Origin: Oscillospiraceae bacterium
GTDB taxonomy: Bacteria; Bacillota; Clostridia; Oscillospirales; Acutalibacteraceae
Direction: 5' to 3'
Length of the DNA stretch: 7,278 nucleotides
Assembly: GCA_902766855.1 (NCBI GenBank)
Contig: CACXFE010000127.1
Span: forward strand, 1-7,278
Position 1 is the first letter of the stretch, and each line of letters starts with the position of its first letter. Below the pieces are notes generated by a model, which worked only from the letters and a program-made list of their open reading frames with translations, was not told where the DNA came from and made no database searches. The position numbers and the translations under genes were made by a program. Positions 6,122 through 7,278 of this stretch are shown here, in pieces.

Positions 6122-6147
6122 CATGGTCCGGCGCCCTACGGTGCGGA
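6122..6147 (+). other. Short imperfect hairpin between the isomerase and oxidoreductase genes
   Basis: In the 66-base gap, TCC-(G)-GCGCC (about 6126-6134) can pair with GGTGC-GGA around the loop CTAC, with one bulged G and one G-T pair. No T run follows, so it is not an intrinsic terminator. It could affect RNA stability or processing within the operon. A TATAAC at 6151-6156 resembles a -10 box, but no -35 box is at a suitable distance. Confidence 0.3.
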
Positions 6148-6176
6148 TATTATAACGAGAGAACGGAGATTGTAGC

Positions 6177-7124
6177 ATGATGAAAATTGCATTAGTCGGC
6201 GTTGGTGGGATCAGCGGCGCCCATATCCCGGCATGGAACAGCATGCAGGACGCGGAGTTGGTGGCGTTATGCGATATACGCCCCGAACAAATGGAGAAGT
6301 ATCCCGAACAACGGCATTACACGGATTTTGATCAGATGCTGGAGGCGGAGCAAATCGATATTCTCGATATTTGCCTGCCTACCTATCTGCATGCCGATTT
6401 CGCCATCAAAGCGATGAACAAGGGGATCCATGTGTTGTGTGAAAAACCGATTTCGCTGAACCGTGAAGATGTAAAACGGGTGGGCGAAGCGGCAAAAGCC
6501 AACGGCGTGAAATTTATGGTGGCGCAGGTGCTGCGCTTTTGGCCGGAATATGAGATCGTGAAAACCCTTTACGATCAAAAAACATACGGGAAATTGCTCT
6601 CCGGCTCCATGACGCGGCTTGGATGCTATCCCAAATGGAGTTGGGACAGTTGGATGATGGATGAAAAACGGAGCGGTTTGGTGCCGTTTGATTTGCATAT
6701 CCACGATGTGGATTTCATGGTGTACGCTTTCGGAAAACCCAACAAGGTTACAGATTACCGTGCGCGCCGCCCGGAGCAGGATTATATCAACGCGGTGTAT
6801 GAGTATGACGGTTTCTTTATCACCACAGAGGCTTCGTGGTATGCGTCCCCTTATCCGTTCAGCGCGGCGTTTCGCTTCCAGTTTGAACATGCCGTGGTGG
6901 CATGGGAAAAAGGCGAGATGACGATTTATGAGGAAAACGGAAAAATCTGGAACCCCGTTTCAACGGATGCGGCGAACGATACCGGGAATATCGGCTTGCC
7001 GAAAAGCGACGCTTATGCGAACGAGATCCGTTATTTCGCGGATTGCGTGAAGAAGGATGAAGAACCGGCAAAAGTTGACCTTTCGGAACTGGAAACCGTG
7101 ATCGATCTTTTGAAATCTTTATAA
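6177..7124 (+). CDS. Gfo/Idh/MocA family NAD(P)-dependent oxidoreductase
   Basis: 315 residues, at the short end for the family. The N-terminal Rossmann fold begins MKIALVGVGGISGAHI, with the dinucleotide-binding GxGxxG-type loop at about residues 8-13 and an acidic residue (D33 in LCDIRP) after the second strand, which favours NAD over NADP. The family motif CEKP is at 88-91 (HVLCEKPISLN). In the C-terminal substrate domain, PFDLHIHDVDF (170-180) carries the usual catalytic Asp/His group (D172, H174, H176, D177 as candidates), and RFWPEY (120-125) is common in this family. Members oxidise or reduce sugars, inositols and their derivatives; the precise substrate is unknown. The start is ATG at 6177, 8 nt after GGAG (6165-6168); a second ATG follows at once. 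It is the last gene of the unit and is followed by a strong terminator. Confidence 0.93.
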   Translation: MMKIALVGVGGISGAHIPAWNSMQDAELVALCDIRPEQMEKYPEQRHYTDFDQMLEAEQIDILDICLPTYLHADFAIKAMNKGIHVLCEKPISLNREDVKRVGEAAKANGVKFMVAQVLRFWPEYEIVKTLYDQKTYGKLLSGSMTRLGCYPKWSWDSWMMDEKRSGLVPFDLHIHDVDFMVYAFGKPNKVTDYRARRPEQDYINAVYEYDGFFITTEASWYASPYPFSAAFRFQFEHAVVAWEKGEMTIYEENGKIWNPVSTDAANDTGNIGLPKSDAYANEIRYFADCVKKDEEPAKVDLSELETVIDLLKSL

Positions 7125-7146
7125 CATAAATCTGTAAACATATTTG

Positions 7147-7180
7147 AAACGCCCCGAAGAATCACTCTTCGGGGCGTTTT
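7147..7180. terminator. Strong intrinsic terminator after the oxidoreductase gene
   Basis: A perfect 14-bp stem (AAACGCCCCGAAGA, 7147-7160, with TCTTCGGGGCGTTT, 7166-7179) closes the 5-nt loop ATCAC and runs into TTTT on the plus strand. It lies 22 bases after the oxidoreductase stop. On the minus strand it ends in TTTC, so it may also serve the convergent gene that ends at 7201, though less well. Confidence 0.92.
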
Positions 7181-7200
7181 CCGCGGTAGGTTTCCGTTTA

Positions 7201-7278
7201 TTATGCGTTGGTAAGCAGTTCACAGACCAGTTCGCTGTGTTCGGCGGGATCCGGCACGGTGGTGCCGCTGATCAGGCA
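7201..7278 (-). CDS. C-terminal fragment of an unidentified protein
   Basis: The minus strand is open from the window edge to TAA at 7201-7203, immediately followed by a second in-frame TAA (7198-7200). The 25 visible residues read CLISGTTVPDPAEHSE and then LVCELLTNA. The frame is taken as real because it ends close to a terminator in the orientation expected for a convergent gene, and because of the tandem stop. The family is not recognised from so short a tail; no function is proposed. Confidence 0.6.
   Translation of the reverse strand, partial: CLISGTTVPDPAEHSELVCELLTNA

Overview
The window looks like a chromosomal segment from a low-to-mid-GC Gram-positive bacterium of the class Clostridia. 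Grounds: a C-terminal sortase signal of the SPKTG type, strong AGGAGG-like ribosome binding sites, a LysM-GH18 spore/cortex-type hydrolase without a signal peptide, a membrane-anchored VanY-type D,D-carboxypeptidase, and frequent non-ATG starts (three TTG and one GTG among the seven genes whose start is visible). Family and genus cannot be fixed from these data.

Layout. Positions 1-255 (+) hold the last 84 codons of a sortase-anchored surface protein. A symmetric hairpin at 263-308 separates it from a convergent LysM + GH18 hydrolase gene on the minus strand (307-1449). A divergent intergenic region follows; it contains a near-consensus promoter whose -10 box sits at the centre of a 56-bp inverted repeat. 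This promoter probably drives lepA (EF4, 1655-3460) and the closely linked VanY-like carboxypeptidase gene (3471-4307). That gene meets an AraC-family regulator (4302-5150, -) tail to tail, with the stop codons abutting and no terminator between them. The regulator is divergent from a two-gene sugar module: a xylose-isomerase-like TIM-barrel protein (5271-6110) and a Gfo/Idh/MocA oxidoreductase (6177-7124). The module ends in a strong intrinsic terminator (7147-7180). The last 78 bases are the C-terminus of an unidentified minus-strand gene.

How the genes work together. The regulator, isomerase and dehydrogenase look like a small carbohydrate or cyclitol utilisation unit: a cupin-AraC sensor, a metal-dependent isomerase/epimerase and an NAD(P)-dependent oxidoreductase. 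No transporter is in view and the substrate is unknown. The divergent promoter region has ATACCAT/ATGGTAT arms that can be read as two outward-facing extended -10 elements, so transcription in the two directions may be mutually exclusive. lepA and the carboxypeptidase probably share a transcript but have no evident functional link.

No mobile element, CRISPR array, tRNA or rRNA was seen. No gene here is of an unknown system type. The points most worth a second look are regulatory: the lepA promoter palindrome, the divergent araC/isomerase promoter, and three TTG starts that change the N-termini a simple longest-frame prediction would give.
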